A stretch of DNA of 64,000 nucleotides, taken from assembly GCF_026626745.1 (NCBI RefSeq), contig NZ_JAPNJW010000001.1:1133501-1197500 (forward strand). Reading direction: 5' to 3'. Positions within the stretch are counted from its first letter, which is position 1. Every line of letters starts with the position of its first letter. Position numbers and translations under genes: made by a program. Positions 63,249 through 64,000 of this stretch are shown one piece after another. This DNA comes from Nannocystis sp. RBIL2. GTDB taxonomy: Bacteria > Myxococcota_A > Polyangia > Nannocystales > Nannocystaceae. Below the pieces are notes generated by a model. The model saw nothing but the letters and a program-made list of their open reading frames with translations. It did not search any database and was not told the DNA's origin.

Positions 63249-64000
<752 letters not shown>

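Overview
The window is very GC-rich, densely packed bacterial chromosome. It carries eukaryotic-type Ser/Thr kinases, an FHA/sigma-54 activator, many lipoproteins, a lipoprotein with a Thr-rich linker, and small Cys-rich secreted proteins. Together these suggest a member of the Myxococcota, perhaps close to Nannocystaceae. That placement is inference from gene style, not from a tree. No prophage, insertion sequence, CRISPR array or tRNA gene was found.

Layout. 1-5296 (-): a signalling operon of a kinase-TIR-kinase protein, an L7/L12-like protein, a small Cys protein and a second kinase cut by the window edge. 5651-9364 (-): mfd. 9420-19752: metallopeptidase lipoprotein, YafY-type regulator, esterase, epoxide hydrolase, a coiled-coil membrane protein and a beta-lactamase-fold lipoprotein. 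19844-22353 (-): a lower-GC insert holding a histidine kinase and a response regulator fused to a PD-(D/E)XK nuclease-like domain. 22417-25552 (-): a GCS2 ligase-CBS protein overlapping an aspartoacylase-like deacylase. 25664-29107: hydrolase/TetR divergent pair, EEP-family membrane protein, lipoprotein. 29196-35024 (-): a giant alpha-2-macroglobulin. 35276-42465: KGG-repeat protein, porin, lipoprotein, feruloyl-CoA-synthase-like enzyme, FHA/sigma-54 activator, pyrophosphatase. 42923-53802: EamA transporter, a poorly resolved region, lipoprotein, tandem trkH-trkH-trkA, Fis-type protein, LPG-synthase-like membrane protein, FAA hydrolase, Cys-rich protein. 54195-62281: macrolide-phosphotransferase-like enzyme, membrane/spermidine-synthase fusion, DUF1571 protein, PHP lipoprotein, inactive-looking phosphatase. 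62930-64000 (-): terminator, 5S and partial 23S rRNA of an rRNA operon.

Three genome-wide habits stand out. First, a degenerate 14-bp tandem repeat (unit near GGGACATGTCCTTC, with CATG, CCTG or CAGG cores exactly 14 nt apart) occurs at more than 25 loci, between genes and inside reading frames. Second, many genes have a TANNNT box 6-9 nt before the start codon and no ribosome binding site, as expected for leaderless mRNAs; three such boxes start short upstream ORFs whose stop codon overlaps the next gene's start. Third, several genes are followed by degenerate copies of their own 3' ends.

The best candidates for an undescribed system are the histidine kinase/response-regulator-nuclease pair and the kinase-TIR-kinase operon.
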